Assembly (NCBI GenBank): GCA_036397555.1
Contig: DASWIS010000025.1
Coordinates: 1-64,000, forward strand
Length of the DNA: 64,000 nt
Direction: 5' to 3'
Source: Candidatus Zixiibacteriota bacterium
Lineage (GTDB): Bacteria; Zixibacteria; MSB-5A5; WJJR01
A program made the position numbers and the translations under genes. Below the pieces are notes generated by a model. That model was not told the origin of the DNA. It did no database searches and saw nothing but the letters and a program-made list of their open reading frames with translations. The first letter of the stretch is position 1, and each line of letters opens with the position of its first letter. Below, in pieces: positions 25,047 to 35,937 of this stretch.

Positions 25047-26981
25047 ATGGGACAAACAGTCGTCGAAAAGATCGCCACCGCGCACGCGGTCGGGCTGAAG
25101 CCGGGTCAGAGGGTCTACGCGGGCGACTTCATTCGCATCCGTCCCAAACACATCATGACCCACGACAACACCTCGGCGGTCATCTCCAAATTCATGTCCA
25201 TCGGAGCCGCCCGGATTGCCGATCCCAAACAGCCGGTCTTTGCGATCGACCACGACATTCAAAACAAAGACGAGTCGAACCTCGCCAAGTATGCCAAGAT
25301 AGAGTCATTCGCCAGAGTACACGGGATCGACTTCTACCCCGCCGGGACCGGGATCAGTCATCAGGTCATGGTCGAGGAAGGATACGCCACGCCCGGGCGG
25401 CTGGTGGTGGGCAGCGATTCGCACTCCAATCTCTATGGCGCGGTCGCCGCATTGGGGACACCGGTGGTGCGCACCGATGCCGCATCGATCTGGGCCACAG
25501 GGACCACATGGTGGCAGGTGCCGCCGGTCGCCAAGGTCAATCTGAAGGGACACCTGCAGCCGGGTGTTGTCGGCAAGGACATCATCATCGCCTTATGCGG
25601 GCTGTTTAATCACGATGAAGTGCTGAACATGGCGGTCGAGTTTGTCGGCGAGGGCGTGGCGCCATTGTCGATGGATCAACGCCTGAGCATCGCCAACATG
25701 ACCACCGAATGGGGCGCGTTGGCCGGGGTTTTCCCATTTGATGAAGTCTTGCGCGACTATCTCTACGGGCGTGCCGACTACCTCAGCGCCAAAGCCAATG
25801 GCAGTGCTCGGATCACGCGCGATGCGGTGGACACTTGGTACGCCCAGCGGCTGTCACCGGACGACGATTCGCACTATGACATCGAATTGACATTGCACCT
25901 CGCCGGTGTGATACCCCATGTGTCGGGACCCAATCACGTGAAAGTCATGCGGGCGCTGCCGGAGATTGAGAAAGAACGTGTGCGCATCAACAAGGCGTAT
26001 CTGCTCAGTTGCGTGAATGCGCGTCTGGAAGATCTCGCCGAAGCGGCCAGGATCATGCGCGGGCGCACAGTCGCCGAAGGCGTGACGTTCTATGTCGCGG
26101 CGGCATCGGCGAATGTGCAGCGACGGGCCGAAGAACTCGGATACTGGAAGACGCTGGTCGATGCCGGCGCGGTCACATTGCCCTCGGGGTGCGGGCCGTG
26201 CATCGGTCTGGGGCAAGGCACGTTGGAAGCAGGCGAGGTCGGCATCAGCGCCACCAACCGTAATTTTCAGGGACGAATGGGGCACCGTGACGCGATTGTC
26301 TACCTCGGCAGTCCCGCTGTCGTGGCGGCATCGGCAGCGGCCGGCTACATCGCATCGCCGACAAAGTTTGAGAATGTCGATGCGCGAGTCGAGATTATCA
26401 AACACGGGCGCGCCCAGCGCGCAGCCGAAAGCTCCGAGATTGTGGCGGGATTTCCCGACAAGGTCAGCGGACGACTGCTTTGGTTGCCGGTCGATAATCT
26501 CAACACCGACGGTATCTACTCCGGTAAGCTGACCTACCGAGACGATGTCACCAAGGACGAAATGGCGATGGCATCATTTGAAAACTATGATCCCGACTTC
26601 AAAACCATCGGGCAGAAGGGCGATGTCGTGGTCGCCGGGCAAAACTTCGGCACCGGCTCGTCGCGCGAACAAGCGGCGACCTGCCTGCTGTATCGCGGCA
26701 TCCCCTGCGTCATTGCGTATTCTTTTTCGGAAACCTATAAGCGCAATGCGTTCAACAATGGTTTTGTGGTCTTCGAGTGTCCGGAACTGGTCGAGTATCT
26801 GCGTGAGAAGTACAAGGGCCAAAGCGGCAAGACGGTGGTCGGCACAACGATTGATATCGACTATCAGGCATCGGTTCTCTCGCTCGATGGCCAGTCATTC
26901 CCGTTCTCTCCCTTGTCAACCGTCGCGCAGGCATTGGTTGTCGCTGGAGGAGCAGAGAATCTCGTGCGCTCGCAGTTGTAA
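25047..26981 (+). CDS. Aconitase / homoaconitase family hydratase
   Basis: 644 residues from 25047 (MGQTVVEKIATAHAV). It combines the catalytic and swivel domains in one chain. Iron-sulfur cysteines are in LLSCVNARL and SGCGPCIGLG. Other motifs: GDFIRIRPKHIMTHDN, GSDSHSNLYGAVAALGTP, SATNRNFQGRMG, and in the swivel domain GQNFGTGSSREQAATCLL. The pattern is closer to fungal-type homoaconitase (Lys4) than to AcnA/AcnB, so the substrate could be citrate/isocitrate or homocitrate/homoisocitrate. The neighbouring citryl-CoA genes favour citrate; no homocitrate synthase is in the window. It precedes an isocitrate-dehydrogenase-family gene that would use the product. Confidence 0.87.
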   Translation: MGQTVVEKIATAHAVGLKPGQRVYAGDFIRIRPKHIMTHDNTSAVISKFMSIGAARIADPKQPVFAIDHDIQNKDESNLAKYAKIESFARVHGIDFYPAGTGISHQVMVEEGYATPGRLVVGSDSHSNLYGAVAALGTPVVRTDAASIWATGTTWWQVPPVAKVNLKGHLQPGVVGKDIIIALCGLFNHDEVLNMAVEFVGEGVAPLSMDQRLSIANMTTEWGALAGVFPFDEVLRDYLYGRADYLSAKANGSARITRDAVDTWYAQRLSPDDDSHYDIELTLHLAGVIPHVSGPNHVKVMRALPEIEKERVRINKAYLLSCVNARLEDLAEAARIMRGRTVAEGVTFYVAAASANVQRRAEELGYWKTLVDAGAVTLPSGCGPCIGLGQGTLEAGEVGISATNRNFQGRMGHRDAIVYLGSPAVVAASAAAGYIASPTKFENVDARVEIIKHGRAQRAAESSEIVAGFPDKVSGRLLWLPVDNLNTDGIYSGKLTYRDDVTKDEMAMASFENYDPDFKTIGQKGDVVVAGQNFGTGSSREQAATCLLYRGIPCVIAYSFSETYKRNAFNNGFVVFECPELVEYLREKYKGQSGKTVVGTTIDIDYQASVLSLDGQSFPFSPLSTVAQALVVAGGAENLVRSQL

Positions 26982-27100
26982 TTGAAGACATGGCCCCTCG
27001 GCCTCGCTCGGAACAAGCAGGCGCCTCGCCCTCCACGAACATGGACTCACTCTGACCAGGGGCGTTAACGGAGCCAATTGTTCTCAGGGAGACTTTCATA

Positions 27101-28219
27101 ATGCCCAAGTACAAAATCGCCTGGATGCCCGGAGACGGTGTCGGGCACGATGTGATGGAAGCGGCGCGCATTGTGTTGGATGCACTCCAGCTCGACGCCG
27201 AATACATCCCCGCTGACATCGGCTGGGAGTTCTGGTGCCAAGAGGGCAATCCACTGCCCGAACGGACGCTTCGGACGCTGCGCGAAACCGATTGTGCGCT
27301 CTTCGGCGCGATTACCTCCAAGCCGAAGGAAGAGGCCGAAGCCGAGCTGGCACCGGCGCTCAAGGGCAAGGGATTGCAGTACCGTTCGCCGATTGTCGGG
27401 CTGCGGCAGGCGTTGAACCTGAAAACCAATCTGCGGCCGTGCAAAGCGTACGCGGGCAACCCGCTTAATTACCGGGACGACATCGATCTGGTGGTGTTTC
27501 GCGAGAACACGGAGGACCTGTATTCGGGGGTCGAATTCCATCCTGTCCCCGATCCTGTCAGAGCCACGCTATCTGAACACAATAAAGCGATGAAGAAGTT
27601 CGACAATGTCGCCGCCAAAGATCTGGCCATCTCCTGCCGGGTCATCTCACGTGCCGCCAGCGAGTCGATTGTCACAGCGGCATTTGAGTATGCGAAAAGG
27701 TATGGGTACAAGTCGGTCACAGTCGTCGAGAAACCCAATGTGCTGCGTGAGACATCGGGATTGTTCGTGCGCGCCGCGCGCGAAGTCGCCAAAAAATATC
27801 AGGGCATCGAGCTGATCGAAACCAATATCGACGCGATGTGCATGTGGCTGGTGAAGAATCCACAGAATTACGGCGTCCTGGTCGCCTCCAACATGTTCGG
27901 CGACATCATTTCCGATCTGTGCGCGCAACTGGTCGGCGGGCTGGGATTCGCATCTTCGGGGAACATCGGTGATGACTACGCGGTCTTCGAGCCGACTCAT
28001 GGCTCCGCGCCGAAGTACGCGGGGCAGCACAAGGTCAATCCGATGGCGATGCTGCTGACCGTCAAGCTCATGCTTGACTGGCTTGGTGAGACCGCTCAGG
28101 CGTCGCGTCTGGAGACGGCGATTGCCACTATCATCCGGGAAGGCGAGGTCCGCACCTACGACATGGGCGGGTCGAGCACGACTCTTGAGGTCGCGCAGGC
28201 GGTGGCGAGGAGACTATAG
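27101..28219 (+). CDS. Isocitrate/isopropylmalate-family NAD(P)-dependent decarboxylating dehydrogenase
   Basis: 372 residues with GGGAGA upstream of 27101. Family features: IAWMPGDGVGHDVMEAA at the start, LRQALNLKTNLRPCKA (substrate arginines), FRENTEDLYSGVEF, VEKPNVLRETSGLF, SNMFGDIISDL and EPTHGSAPKYAG for the cofactor site. The sequence fits isocitrate or homoisocitrate dehydrogenase better than isopropylmalate dehydrogenase, but the substrate loop (RSPIVGLRQ) is unusual and I cannot decide. Paired with the aconitase-like gene 119 bases upstream. Its end overlaps the end of the convergent lptC gene by six bases. Confidence 0.85.
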   Translation: MPKYKIAWMPGDGVGHDVMEAARIVLDALQLDAEYIPADIGWEFWCQEGNPLPERTLRTLRETDCALFGAITSKPKEEAEAELAPALKGKGLQYRSPIVGLRQALNLKTNLRPCKAYAGNPLNYRDDIDLVVFRENTEDLYSGVEFHPVPDPVRATLSEHNKAMKKFDNVAAKDLAISCRVISRAASESIVTAAFEYAKRYGYKSVTVVEKPNVLRETSGLFVRAAREVAKKYQGIELIETNIDAMCMWLVKNPQNYGVLVASNMFGDIISDLCAQLVGGLGFASSGNIGDDYAVFEPTHGSAPKYAGQHKVNPMAMLLTVKLMLDWLGETAQASRLETAIATIIREGEVRTYDMGGSSTTLEVAQAVARRL

Positions 28220-28750
28220 AGTGTCTTCCAGCGCTCTGGTGTCTTTGAGCGTACCGCTGACTTGCCGGCGCAGTTTGATGCGGGTCAGTTCGTGGTCGGA
28301 TTCAAAGCCCCAACCCGCCATCAAGTCCTCGTCGCGCCGGATCTCGACATAGCTTTCTGTGCGAATCAGACGCTTCTCGTCGTCCCAGGCGAGACGGTCC
28401 GTGTCGAGCGTGCGTCCGTCATCGGTGACGATCCTGACTTTCCCGTACACTTCAAAAAACCGTTCCCGTTCGCGGACGAGCGCTGAGTCGGCGGTGAGTG
28501 TCGAGGTGTGGACGCCTTCCTCATCGAAGAAGTCGACCTGCAACGTGTACGCCCACGCCGAGTCTCGGTCGGAGTAGCTGATAATCCGGTTGCTGACGAT
28601 GCGCGTGGTTACAACCGCGCCGGTGAGGAATACCGTGGTCGCGTTGGTCGCTTCAGAGGTGGGGTAGGACTGCGTTGTCGGCGGCGCATCCTGCCCGGAC
28701 TCGACGCAGGAAAACAGTACGAGAGCGCCCAGAATCATCAAGCGGCGCAT
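28214..28750 (-). CDS. lptC: LPS export protein LptC family, predicted lipoprotein
   Basis: 178 residues. An N-terminal hydrophobic stretch ends in a lipobox (VLFSC), so it is probably lipid-anchored, whereas E. coli LptC has a transmembrane anchor. The body has the LptC/OstA-like pattern of strands: SWAYTLQVDFFDEEGVHTST, LTADSALVRER, FEVYGKVRIVTDDGRTLDTD and LIRTESYVEIRR. LptC passes lipopolysaccharide across the periplasm to LptA. The gene starts three bases after kdsD, at the end of the KDO operon, as in many Gram-negative genomes. Confidence 0.87.
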   Translation of the reverse strand: MRRLMILGALVLFSCVESGQDAPPTTQSYPTSEATNATTVFLTGAVVTTRIVSNRIISYSDRDSAWAYTLQVDFFDEEGVHTSTLTADSALVRERERFFEVYGKVRIVTDDGRTLDTDRLAWDDEKRLIRTESYVEIRRDEDLMAGWGFESDHELTRIKLRRQVSGTLKDTRALEDTL

Positions 28751-28753
28751 GGC

Positions 28754-29779
28754 TTATACCACTCCGGCGGAGAGGATGTCGTGCATGTGAAGGATGCCGA
28801 CCGGACGATGATCGGGGTCGACGATCAACAGGCAGGTGATCTTGTGCTCTTCCATAAACGCCAATGCCGCGACCGCCAGTTCGCCGGAGTCGATCGTCTT
28901 GGGATTGGCCGTCATCAGATCGCCCGCCGCGAAGTCATAGAGGTTGCTGCGCTGCTCCAACCGACGGCGCAAGTCACCGTCGGTGAAGATTCCGATCAGA
29001 CATCCGTCGGAATCGATGACGGCCGATGCGCCCATCCGTTTGCGTGTCATCTCGACAAGCAACTCCTGAAATGTAGCGGACGTTGCCACTCGCGGGACCC
29101 GGTCGCCGGTGTGCATGAGGTCGGCGACGGTCAACAGCAGGCGGCGTCCCAGCGCGCCCTTGGGGTGCAGCATCGCAAACTGCTCAGGTGTGAATCCGCG
29201 TTCAGACAATAGCGTCACCGCCAGTGCATCGCCCATTGCCAGCGCGGCGGTGGTGGAGTTGGTCGGCACCAGGCCATTGGGTTCGGCTTCTCCGGCGACC
29301 GACACATCGAGAATCACGTCGGCGCGGCGCGCCAAATCACCCATCGTGTTCCCGGTGATGAGAATGATCGGAACACCGAGACGCTTGATGGCGGGCAACA
29401 AGTCGCCGATTTCATCGGATGCGGCCGACTTGGAGATGACCAGCATCGCATCATCGGCGCCGACAATTCCCAGATCGCCATGTCCCGCCTCGGCAGGGTG
29501 CAGGAACTGCGCGGGTGTTCCGGTCGATGAGAGTGTTGCGGCGATCTTCTGACCGATGAGACCCGATTTCCCCATGCCCGTCACGATGACGCGTCCCTTG
29601 ACCCTTAGCAGGAGATCGATCGCCTCGGCAAAACGGAGATCGAGTTTCGGCAACAGCCCGGTTAGCGCATCCGCTTCGCCGGCGATGACATCGTGTGCGA
29701 TGCGCAACAGGCGATCCGCGCGCGAGACAACATCGCGCGATGGATGTGTAGGGGGGACCGTCTTTGTGAAAGGGCTCAT
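28754..29779 (-). CDS. kdsD: D-arabinose-5-phosphate isomerase
   Basis: 341 residues from 29779 (MSPFTKTVPP). Converts ribulose-5-phosphate to arabinose-5-phosphate, the first precursor of KDO. The SIS domain shows VIVTGMGKSGLIGQKIAATLSSTGTP, HPAEAGHGDLGIV and PTNSTTAALAMGDALAV; two CBS domains follow from about 205 (ADLMHTGDRVPRV and AGDLMTANPKTI). Length is normal. It lies 33 bases after kdsC. Confidence 0.95.
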   Translation of the reverse strand: MSPFTKTVPPTHPSRDVVSRADRLLRIAHDVIAGEADALTGLLPKLDLRFAEAIDLLLRVKGRVIVTGMGKSGLIGQKIAATLSSTGTPAQFLHPAEAGHGDLGIVGADDAMLVISKSAASDEIGDLLPAIKRLGVPIILITGNTMGDLARRADVILDVSVAGEAEPNGLVPTNSTTAALAMGDALAVTLLSERGFTPEQFAMLHPKGALGRRLLLTVADLMHTGDRVPRVATSATFQELLVEMTRKRMGASAVIDSDGCLIGIFTDGDLRRRLEQRSNLYDFAAGDLMTANPKTIDSGELAVAALAFMEEHKITCLLIVDPDHRPVGILHMHDILSAGVV

Positions 29780-29812
29780 GGTCGTTTTCCGTAACATTCG
29801 GGCCGCACCGAC

Positions 29813-30331
29813 TCAGTCGGGCCATTCGTACCCGCGCGCTTCCAGAAGCGCATCGATTGCCTCGCGCACGATGCCGCCTCCTCCGCGCGATCGTCCGACC
29901 CACTGCGCCGCTTCCAGAATGCGCGGATGCGCATCGGCAGGGGCCAGCGTGATTCCCGCCCTCCGAAACACGCCCAAGTCGGGCAGATCGTCGCCGATGA
30001 AGAGGCACTCCGCGTCGGAAACAAGGTGGCGTGATTTAACTTCTTCGTAGGTCGATTTCTTGTCACGGACGCCCTGGTTCAAATCGTCGATGCGCAGGAA
30101 CTCGGCACGGTGTCGTGTCGCGCCGTCATCGTTGCCGGTGATGATCGCGAATTTCAGCCCTGCCTTGTGGCCCATGAAGATTCCGACTCCGTCGGGCACC
30201 CAGAAACACTTGGTGCGCTCGCCGCTTTCGGAGACAGAGACCCGGTTGTCGGTGAGGATGCCGTCGAAGTCGAATATCACCAGCTTTACCGTTGCCAATC
30301 GCTCGTCGCTTGGACGGGGCTTCTCAGACAT
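29813..30331 (-). CDS. kdsC: KDO-8-phosphate phosphatase
   Basis: 172 residues. A capless HAD phosphatase: nucleophile motif LVIFDFDGILTDNRV, motif II AIITGNDDGA, and motif IV IGDDLPDLGVFRRAG. It removes the phosphate from KDO-8-phosphate. The start overlaps the end of kdsA by eight bases. Motif I has Ile where most KdsC have Val, a conservative change. Confidence 0.94.
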   Translation of the reverse strand: MSEKPRPSDERLATVKLVIFDFDGILTDNRVSVSESGERTKCFWVPDGVGIFMGHKAGLKFAIITGNDDGATRHRAEFLRIDDLNQGVRDKKSTYEEVKSRHLVSDAECLFIGDDLPDLGVFRRAGITLAPADAHPRILEAAQWVGRSRGGGGIVREAIDALLEARGYEWPD

Positions 30332-31178
30332 GCGGTCCCGCCGCTGCTGTGCGTTCGATAATCTCAGCAGAGGTTTCGAACAACTCGTTCAAGCGCTCCA
30401 ATGGCCACTGCGTCATCGCATCGCTCCTGGCGTGTGTCGGATCGGGGTGCACTTCGCAGAAAACGGCATCGACACCGACCGCCAGCGCCGCCCGCAGGAG
30501 CGGCAGGATGAATTCGCGACGCCCCCCGGACGATCCCGATGCGCTCCCCGGCGTCTGCACGGAGTGCGAGGCATCGAAACAGACCGGAAACCCCTGAGTG
30601 CGCATGATGACCAGTGAGCGAAAGTCGACAACAAGATCACGGTATCCGTGTGTCGTGCCGCGCTCGGTGAGCATGAGCCGGGAGTTGCCCGCGGCGACTG
30701 CTTTACCGGCAATGTGCTCCATGTCTTCCGGGGCGACAAACTGCCCTTTCTTGATGTTGAGTGGCCGTCCGGTCTGGGCAGCGGCAACGATCAGATCGGT
30801 CTGGCGACACAGAAACGCCGGAATCTGGATCAGATCGACCACGTCGCCCGCGGCGCGCGCATCTGACTCGGAATGAACATCGGTCGTGATCGGCAGTCCG
30901 CTTCGATCTCTGACCTTCTCGAGAATCCGCAGCCCATCCGGCAAGCCGGGACCGGTGTAGGATTCGCCGCGCAGGCGGTTGGCCTTCAGGCAGGACGCCT
31001 TGAACACGATGGCATGGCCGCCGTCAATGGCGAATCGCGACAGCCGCTCGGCCACACGTAATGCCATCTCCTCGGATTCGATGACACACGGACCGAGAAT
31101 CCATAACAGCCCGCCCGCTCCCACAGTGTAGGGGCCGATCCTGATTGGACGCACGGTCGTGACGATTTCGCGGCTCAT
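30324..31178 (-). CDS. kdsA: KDO-8-phosphate synthase, probably metal-dependent class
   Basis: 284 residues. Condenses phosphoenolpyruvate with arabinose-5-phosphate. Visible: ILGPCVIESEEMALRVAE, FKASCLKANRLRGESYTGPG, TDVHSESDARAAGDVVD, IPAFLCRQTDLIVAAA, LNIKKGQFVAPEDM and FCEVHPDPTHARSDA. The cysteine in GPCVIES corresponds to the metal ligand of the metal-dependent enzymes (Aquifex type); E. coli KdsA has Asn there. The region after KAS differs from the common SFDKANR. Confidence 0.94.
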   Translation of the reverse strand: MSREIVTTVRPIRIGPYTVGAGGLLWILGPCVIESEEMALRVAERLSRFAIDGGHAIVFKASCLKANRLRGESYTGPGLPDGLRILEKVRDRSGLPITTDVHSESDARAAGDVVDLIQIPAFLCRQTDLIVAAAQTGRPLNIKKGQFVAPEDMEHIAGKAVAAGNSRLMLTERGTTHGYRDLVVDFRSLVIMRTQGFPVCFDASHSVQTPGSASGSSGGRREFILPLLRAALAVGVDAVFCEVHPDPTHARSDAMTQWPLERLNELFETSAEIIERTAAAGPHV

Positions 31179-31295
31179 AGTAACTGATACCCCGGACCAA
31201 TCATCTGCAGCAAGCGGGAAATATACGCAATCGGGAAGGCCCGACTCAATGGGCTAAAGATCAGGGACAGCAGAGGATGCCGGCGACGCGCCGGT

Positions 31296-32990
<1,695 letters not shown>

Positions 32991-33785
32991 CTATCTTATC
33001 GACCGATTCTTCTGCGTCAGATGCCGGCCCAGCGCCCGTGCGTCCGCCGGGCTGTCGACCGCAAACGTGCGGGACCGGCTCACGGCCACATGGATCGGCA
33101 CATCATGCTCCAACATTCGTAACTGCTCGAGTCGTTCGCATTGTTCCAGTGGCGTGGCCCTCCAACGGGCAAACTGCAACAACACCGTGCGTTCAAAGAG
33201 ATACGCGCCCAAGTGCAATAACGTGGGCTCCCCCCCTTGGCGATGTGGAATCTGTGCCCGTGAAAAATACAGCGCGCGCCCGGAACGCGAAACAACAACT
33301 TTGACGCGATTGGGGTTATTTGCCTCGCGCGAATCGAGAGGTCGCGCCAGCGTGCCAACCTTAGCCGTCGCATCGACTTCGAGCGATTCGATCAACAAAT
33401 CAATCGGGCGTCCGTCGGCCGGCCACTCATCGCCCTGCCAATTGAGAACCCAGCGCTCCTTCATCTTTCTGGCGACGTAGGCAACGCGGTCGGAGCCGCT
33501 CTTCAGGTTTGATGGTGTCAGAGCCACTTCGGCTCCGGCCAGCGACGCTGCTGCTGCGATCCGTGCATTGTCGGTGGCGACGATCCAGCGCCGAACGCGT
33601 TTTGAGCGACGGCATCCGGCAACAACCCGTTCGATCAACGGTCGGCCGTTGATGATGGCCATCGGCTTTCCGGGATACCGACTCGCCTCCCAGCGCGCGG
33701 GGATGATCCCCACGATGTCTTCGGGACGGATGCGGCGGCGCGCGGACATTGAGGCGAGCAAGTGAAAGAACGGAGATTCGATCAC
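32991..33785 (-). CDS. kdsB: 3-deoxy-manno-octulosonate cytidylyltransferase
   Basis: Activates KDO with CTP to CMP-KDO. Motifs: IVGIIPARWEASRYPGKPM, INGRPLIERVVAGC, GSDRVAYVARKM, VLNWQGDEW and KVVVSRSGRALYFSRAQIP. The GTG at 33785 overlaps the gatC stop as GTGA, suggesting coupled translation and 264 residues; an ATG at 33749 gives 252 residues and is closer to the usual N-terminus. The frame has no good ribosome site at either. The gene starts the KDO part of the operon. Confidence 0.92.
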   Translation of the reverse strand: MIESPFFHLLASMSARRRIRPEDIVGIIPARWEASRYPGKPMAIINGRPLIERVVAGCRRSKRVRRWIVATDNARIAAAASLAGAEVALTPSNLKSGSDRVAYVARKMKERWVLNWQGDEWPADGRPIDLLIESLEVDATAKVGTLARPLDSREANNPNRVKVVVSRSGRALYFSRAQIPHRQGGEPTLLHLGAYLFERTVLLQFARWRATPLEQCERLEQLRMLEHDVPIHVAVSRSRTFAVDSPADARALGRHLTQKNRSIR

Positions 33786-34114
33786 GCTGACGGTGATGCG
33801 CCATCACGGGAGCCGAGGGTCTTATCGATCACCGGCGGAACGCGGAAGTATCCATCCTTCGATTCGAAAGCGCCGGCCGTCGCCCGATTTGCTGAAAACC
33901 AACGTCGTACCGAGTCTTCACGCATGCCGTCATGTGTCCGGATCAGCGGCAGCACCGGTCTGTATTGTCCGTCACTGACCGGAACTTCGGCAAGCTGGCC
34001 GACATACTGAGTAATCCGCTCAAGATCAGATGCCAATGCGAACAACTCTGACTCGCTGAGCCGCAACCGTGCCAGCCGTGCGACTTTGATCAGTTCTTCG
34101 CGCGTGATCGCCAT
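33782..34114 (-). CDS. gatC: Asp-tRNA(Asn)/Glu-tRNA(Gln) amidotransferase subunit C
   Basis: 110 residues from 34114 (MAITREELIKVARLARL). The small GatC subunit wraps GatA/GatB and helps their assembly. Features: helical N-terminus with LSESELFALASDLERITQYVGQL, a proline-rich middle, and a C-terminal VPPVIDKTLG. gatA and gatB are not in the window. It is the first gene of the minus-strand operon leading into kdsB. Confidence 0.87.
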   Translation of the reverse strand: MAITREELIKVARLARLRLSESELFALASDLERITQYVGQLAEVPVSDGQYRPVLPLIRTHDGMREDSVRRWFSANRATAGAFESKDGYFRVPPVIDKTLGSRDGASPSA

Positions 34115-34249
34115 GCCGCTGCTCGTGACCCACGTCCCCACGCAGAAATACGGCCTGGGACGCAGTCAGTCAATCACGATCTGAGCTGCGCCGCCAAGGC
34201 GCTTGTCTGCCGCGGACGGAGTGCATTCATTCGACGGGACGCAGACGTC

Positions 34250-35422
34250 ATGGACGTGGCGCGCATACAAGCGGGGCTGGCATCGGCTGATTGCGACGGG
34301 TGGCTGCTCTACGATTTTCACGGGCTCAATCCGATCGCCTATGATACGGTGCGCCCGACGGGGCTGGTCACGCGGCGTTGGTTCGTTTTCATTCCACGCG
34401 CCGGAGAGCCGCGCGGACTGGTGAATGCCATCGAAAGAAACTCGTTTTCGAATCTCCCCGGCGAATACAAGACATACGGCACACACGGCGAGTTGTCGAG
34501 TGGTCTGCGCATCATGCTGCAGGGCGCCACCCGCGTCGCCATGGAGTACTCCCCCAACAATGCGATCCCGTACATCGCCCGGGTGGATGCGGGAACGATC
34601 GAATTGGTGCGCAGCGCCGGCGTGGACGTGGTGTCGTCGGGCGATCTGGTTTCCGGACTGCTGGCATGCTGGACATCTGAGCAGATTGCGATGCACCGCA
34701 GCGCGGCGGCAGCGCTCAACGAAATCAAAGACGCGGCATTCGCCTTGATCGCCGAGGCGGTACGGAACGGAGCGACGCTCAACGAATACGATGTGGCATC
34801 GTATATCCGGACGCAGTTTGACCGGCGCGGCCTGCTGCCGCAAGGCGGGCCGATCTGCGCAGTCGATGCGAATGCATCCAACCCGCACTATGAGCCGACA
34901 GAGCAGGACCGCGCACCGATCGGCCGCGACCAGACCGTGCTTATCGATTTGTGGGCGCGCTGGGACAAACCTGATGCGGTGTTCGCCGACATGACATGGA
35001 TGGGATATACGGCGGAGTCGATTCCCGACAGGCAGTCGGCCGTATTCGGCGTTGCCGCCGGTGCGCGCGATGCGGGCGTGGCTTTCTTGCGAAAGGAAAC
35101 GGCGTCGCAGTCACCGGTTGCCGGGTGGCAGGTCGATGATGTGGTGCGCGGGTACATCTCAAAGGCGGGATATGGAGCGTATTTCATCCATCGCACGGGG
35201 CACTCCATCGGACGGGACGTTCACGGCATCGGGCCGAACATCGATAACTATGAGACGCGGGATCCGCGTCTGCTGCGCCCTGGGATGTGCTTTTCGATTG
35301 AGCCGGGCATCTATCTTCCGGAGTTCGGCGTACGGACGGAGATCGATTGCCTGATCGAGCCCGATGGAGTCTCTGTGACAACACAACCGGTTCAAAGCGG
35401 AATGATCGCGCTGTTGAAGTGA
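34250..35422 (+). CDS. M24-family metallopeptidase (Xaa-Pro dipeptidase-like)
   Basis: 390 residues. The N-terminal creatinase-like domain (about 1-145) precedes a pita-bread domain. Metal ligands can be placed: Asp in LIDLWARW, Asp in VFADMTWMGY, His in HRTGHSIGRDVHGIGP, Glu in FSIEPGIYLPEFG, and Glu in VRTEIDCLIEPDG. This set fits aminopeptidase P/prolidase-type enzymes. Cytoplasmic (no signal peptide). Divergently transcribed from gatC; the next gene begins one base after its stop. Confidence 0.88.
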   Translation: MDVARIQAGLASADCDGWLLYDFHGLNPIAYDTVRPTGLVTRRWFVFIPRAGEPRGLVNAIERNSFSNLPGEYKTYGTHGELSSGLRIMLQGATRVAMEYSPNNAIPYIARVDAGTIELVRSAGVDVVSSGDLVSGLLACWTSEQIAMHRSAAAALNEIKDAAFALIAEAVRNGATLNEYDVASYIRTQFDRRGLLPQGGPICAVDANASNPHYEPTEQDRAPIGRDQTVLIDLWARWDKPDAVFADMTWMGYTAESIPDRQSAVFGVAAGARDAGVAFLRKETASQSPVAGWQVDDVVRGYISKAGYGAYFIHRTGHSIGRDVHGIGPNIDNYETRDPRLLRPGMCFSIEPGIYLPEFGVRTEIDCLIEPDGVSVTTQPVQSGMIALLK

Positions 35423-35423
35423 C

Positions 35424-35909
35424 ATGGCATCGATGGCGGGACGACAGAAAGCGACGGCACGCCTGACTCCGGCGCGTCGGCGGCTGCTGAAAGATCGTAT
35501 CGCGTCAGTGCCATTTCCGAACGCACTCGGGATCAGATTGGTACGAATGCAGGCGGGCACGGTCGAAATGAGCATGGCCGCCGGGCCGGCGCTGAAACAG
35601 TACCAGGGTGTTGTCCACGGCGGCGCGCTGGCATCGTTGGCCGACACGGCTGCGACCTTCGCGGCGCTGACGGTGCTGCCCGATGGCATGGATCTGGTCA
35701 CGATTGAATTTAAGATCAACTTTTTGTCAGCCGTGCGCACGGGGCGAGCGATCGCCAGGGCACATGTCGTGCGGGCGGGCCGCCGGGTTTCGATTGCGCA
35801 TGTGGACGTGTACGACTCGCGCGGGAATGATCTGGCAGCCACCGGGATATTCTCCATGCTGAATATTCCGAGCCCCGCAACGACACCACCGATGCACAAG
35901 CCGCGCTGA
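35424..35909 (+). CDS. PaaI-type hotdog thioesterase
   Basis: 161 residues. The hotdog-fold signature QGVVHGGALASLADTAATFAA with the active-site Asp is present, then LVTIEFKINFLSAVRTGRAI and VSIAHVDVYDSRG. Such proteins hydrolyse acyl- or aryl-CoA thioesters. The first about 20 residues are Arg-rich and could be a wrong start, but no later start has a better ribosome site. Coupled to the M24 peptidase gene by a one-base gap. Confidence 0.85.
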   Translation: MASMAGRQKATARLTPARRRLLKDRIASVPFPNALGIRLVRMQAGTVEMSMAAGPALKQYQGVVHGGALASLADTAATFAALTVLPDGMDLVTIEFKINFLSAVRTGRAIARAHVVRAGRRVSIAHVDVYDSRGNDLAATGIFSMLNIPSPATTPPMHKPR

Positions 35910-35937
35910 TCGTCACAACGCCATCACCATCAGTTCA

